A stretch of DNA of 6,500 bases from Candidatus Acetothermia bacterium. GTDB lineage: Bacteria; Bipolaricaulota; Bipolaricaulia; Bipolaricaulales; Bipolaricaulaceae. The stretch covers positions 1,870 to 8,369 of the forward strand of contig JAGDVW010000021.1 of NCBI GenBank assembly GCA_023255835.1. The letters are read 5' to 3'. Within the stretch, counting starts at the first letter, position 1; each line of letters opens with the position of its first letter. The position numbers and the translations under genes were made by a program. This document shows, piece by piece, positions 4,574 through 6,500 of the stretch. The notes under the pieces were generated by a model. It was not told the DNA's origin, did not search any database, and saw only the letters and a list, made by a program, of their open reading frames with translations.

Positions 4574-5386
4574 TCATGACCTCGGGTCCTTTTCCAGGGT
4601 ATAGCCTAAAAGTGCAAATCCCAAAACGCTTGCGGCGATGAGGGCGCCCGGAGGAACAACCCACCACCAAGCCCCGGTTAGGAAGGCTCCGCGCATATAG
4701 GCGTAATAGAGCATCGTTCCCCAGGATTTGAGCGTAGGGTCACCCAGTCCCAGGAAGGCTAGCGAGGACTCGATTAGGATTGCACTGGAAGCGAGATTTA
4801 CAAATTGGGCAATGGCCAGGGGAAACACAGCAGGAAAGAGGTGGCGGCGGAAGATGTGGGCGGAGGAAGCGCCTAAGGCCCGCGCGGCCTCCACGAACGG
4901 GAGGTTGCGCACCACCAATACTTGGGAACGGAGCACTCGCGCAGGCCGAGCCCACCCTAGGGTTCCAAAGACCAGGATCACGTTGGTCCGACTTGGCCCT
5001 ACGTATGCTGCCAGTACGATCACCAATGGCAGGAAAGGTACCGCCAATACCACGTCCACCGTGCGCATGAGGAAGGCATCAAAAGCCCCGCCGGCATAGC
5101 CCGCTGTCCCTCCCACAGCCAAGCCCAGGGCGAGTGCCAGCGCGGCGGAGAGGACGCCGGTGACGAGGCTGGTCCGAGCCCCATACACGACCTCGGAGAA
5201 GATGTCCTGGCCGATGTCGTTGGTTCCCAGCCAGTGCCGGCCGGAAGGGGGTTGGAAGGGAGCGCCTACACGAGCGTGCGGATCATAAGGTGCAAGGGGG
5301 AGGCTCGCGATCCCCGCCACCACTCCCAGGATCACCAGCCCCGCCAGGCCTGCGGATCTCCTCTTTGCCCAACCAATGATCTTCAC
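4574..5386 (-). CDS. ABC transporter permease, DppC/OppC family
   Basis: This is the second inner-membrane permease of a peptide, nickel or oligosaccharide-type importer. The 270-residue protein starts with a first membrane helix (about 12-32) and the family's N-terminal segment, HWLGTNDIGQDIFSEVVYG (51-69), equivalent to the usual GTDxxGRD signature. The BPD_transp_1 domain follows with helices near 75-97, 110-130, 188-212 and 240-262. The EAA loop that docks the ATPase is EAARALGASSAHIFRRHLFP (166-185). It ends in KDPRS, a short form of the family's DPR ending. The GTG start overlaps the upstream permease stop as GTGA, so the two are translationally coupled. Substrate cannot be told from permease sequence, so no specific dpp, opp or nik symbol is given. 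No ATPase gene follows; the next minus-strand gene is rnpA, 620 bp on. Confidence 0.95.
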   Translation of the reverse strand: MKIIGWAKRRSAGLAGLVILGVVAGIASLPLAPYDPHARVGAPFQPPSGRHWLGTNDIGQDIFSEVVYGARTSLVTGVLSAALALALGLAVGGTAGYAGGAFDAFLMRTVDVVLAVPFLPLVIVLAAYVGPSRTNVILVFGTLGWARPARVLRSQVLVVRNLPFVEAARALGASSAHIFRRHLFPAVFPLAIAQFVNLASSAILIESSLAFLGLGDPTLKSWGTMLYYAYMRGAFLTGAWWWVVPPGALIAASVLGFALLGYTLEKDPRS

Positions 5387-6342
5387 ACGCGCCGCACCCG
5401 CGGATCAAGAAGGCAGTAAAGTACGTCTGCGCCGAGGTTGGCCAAAAGAACACCAGCCGTGATCAGGAGGAATCCCCCTTGCATCAGGGGGTAATCCCGC
5501 CGGGACACAGCTTCGTAAAGCAGGCGGCCCAAGCCGGGGTAGCCGAACACGGTCTCCACAACGGTGGCTCCACTCGCCACGAGCCCCAGTTGGATCATGA
5601 ACATGGTAGCCACGGGAATGAGGCCATTACGCAGGGCATGCACAAACAGCACGCGGGATTCCCGGAGGCCCTTGCTGCGCGCGGTGCGAATGTAGTCTTC
5701 GCCCAGAACGCCGAGCATGGCGGCACGCGCTACAAGGAACACTCCCGGGGTGGTGGAGAGGATGAGAGTGATCGTTGGAAGAGCCAGGTGCCGGAGAACG
5801 TCGAGCGCGTAGGCCCAGCCAGTGAAGTTACCCCAGGACGTTTGGGCTCCAAGGATGGGGAACCAGCGGAGGCGCACGCTGAAGAAGGCGATGAGGAGCA
5901 TGCCCACGAAAAAGCTGGGCAAGGCTGCCAAAAGCACGAAAAAGCTGAGGGTCATAACCTCAAAAGGGCACCCGTGGCGCCAGGCTGCCCACGCTCCCAG
6001 CACCAGCCCCAGCGCCGTGGAAGCCACCAGCGCCGTGCCCGTGAGAAGCAACGTCCAAGGTAACCGCTCCCCCAGCACTTTTGCAACGGGCTTGCCCTCA
6101 CGATAGGAGTGCCCCAGATCCCCACGGATCAGCTGTCCGAGGTACTTTAGGAACTGTTCCCAAAGGGGTCGGTCCAGCCCGTACTGGGCCATGAGGGCGC
6201 GCACGCCCTCGGGAGGCAGCAGGTCCACCTCCTCGCCCACAAGGAAGCGCAAAGGAGAGCCGGGCATGAGCCGCGGCAAAAGGAAGTTGAGGGTGAGGAT
6301 CACCAGGGCAGCCACCAGGTACTGGCCGAGTTTCGTAGTCAT
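5383..6342 (-). CDS. ABC transporter permease, DppB/OppB family
   Basis: This is the first permease subunit of the importer and pairs with the DppC-type protein to form the transmembrane channel. At 319 residues it has the usual length. The N-terminal helix (about 7-26) is followed by the family pattern LPRLMPGSP (22-30) and the extracytoplasmic stretch containing YGLDRPLWEQFLKYL (54-68) and GDLGHSY (74-80). Membrane segments lie near 97-120, 130-155, 186-208, 240-260 and 289-310. The ATPase-contacting EAA loop is DYIRTARSKGLRESRVLFVH (216-235). VETVFGYPGLGRLLYEA (262-278) and the terminal LLDPRVR are also typical. The ATG overlaps the stop of the upstream binding-protein gene as ATGA, and there is no strong Shine-Dalgarno site, pointing to coupled translation. 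Substrate specificity is unknown. Confidence 0.96.
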   Translation of the reverse strand: MTTKLGQYLVAALVILTLNFLLPRLMPGSPLRFLVGEEVDLLPPEGVRALMAQYGLDRPLWEQFLKYLGQLIRGDLGHSYREGKPVAKVLGERLPWTLLLTGTALVASTALGLVLGAWAAWRHGCPFEVMTLSFFVLLAALPSFFVGMLLIAFFSVRLRWFPILGAQTSWGNFTGWAYALDVLRHLALPTITLILSTTPGVFLVARAAMLGVLGEDYIRTARSKGLRESRVLFVHALRNGLIPVATMFMIQLGLVASGATVVETVFGYPGLGRLLYEAVSRRDYPLMQGGFLLITAGVLLANLGADVLYCLLDPRVRRV

Positions 6343-6500
6343 CGCAAGTAATCCAGCTCCAAGGGGCTCAGGCGACGAAAAGGCTCGGCGAAGACCAACG
6401 AGGAATGACTCCAGATACCATGGTATACGTGAAAGGCGCGGTGCATCTCCCGATGGATGGCCAACCCCAGGGCCACGGGATCCTCGCGCACGGCATCGTA
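6339..6500 (-). CDS. C-terminus of a probable ABC substrate-binding protein, family 5 (N-terminus off the window)
   Basis: Fifty-three codons in one frame, from the right edge to a TGA overlapping the permease ATG, end in PLELDYLR. The segment containing REDPVALGLAIHREMHRAFH resembles the end of SBP_bac_5 proteins, where a pattern like DP...IHRELHR is followed by a stretch that lines the binding cleft and then by short hydrophobic text (SLVFAEPF here). The position directly upstream of the DppB-type gene with an ATGA overlap is where DppA/OppA-type genes usually sit, and that context carries most of the weight. The signal peptide and ligand domains lie outside the window, so substrate cannot be judged. 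Confidence 0.62.
   Translation of the reverse strand, partial: YDAVREDPVALGLAIHREMHRAFHVYHGIWSHSSLVFAEPFRRLSPLELDYLR

Noticed and set aside
6415..6426. Perfect 12-bp palindrome ATACCATGGTAT
   Set aside because: It lies within the coding sequence of the binding protein, encodes ordinary residues and has no second copy or promoter nearby.

Overview
The window comes from a GC-rich (clearly above 60% by eye) bacterial chromosome. Its proteins are rich in Arg, Glu and Leu and its genes are packed with start/stop overlaps, which suggests a thermophile or a streamlined lineage. Some proteins, notably the aminotransferase, read like Thermus homologues. I cannot assign a phylum, and the gene order is not the Thermus order. 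Every confident gene is on the minus strand, so transcription runs from high to low coordinates.

Positions 6500 to 4574 hold the end of a peptide/solute ABC importer operon. It contains the C-terminus of a probable family 5 substrate-binding protein, then a DppB-type permease, then a DppC-type permease, joined by 4-bp ATGA and GTGA overlaps. No ATPase gene follows the second permease, so the energising subunits are encoded elsewhere.

Positions 4573 to 3955 carry no confident gene. The stretch holds a candidate structured RNA (about 4118-4269, pairing better on the plus strand), a doubtful 71-codon plus-strand ORF, a small imperfect repeat, and a minus-strand promoter overlapping a minus-strand intrinsic terminator (4057-4113). 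That arrangement would stop transcription arriving from the importer side and start the next operon at the same place.

Positions 4032/3954 to 1 hold a tightly coupled housekeeping operon: rnpA (RNase P protein), greA (transcript cleavage factor), lysS (lysyl-tRNA synthetase), a PAP2-family membrane phosphatase, and a LysN-like PLP aminotransferase that runs off the left edge. Junctions are a 29-bp overlap, a 1-bp TGATG overlap, a 4-bp ATGA overlap and a 17-bp gap with a strong Shine-Dalgarno site. The operon combines tRNA maturation, transcription rescue, tRNA charging, and probably envelope lipid and amino-acid metabolism. The usual rpmH gene is not upstream of rnpA.

I did not find a defence system, mobile element, CRISPR array or clearly new multi-gene system. 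The most distinctive parts are the intergenic RNA candidate, the promoter/terminator overlap and the unusual rnpA operon.
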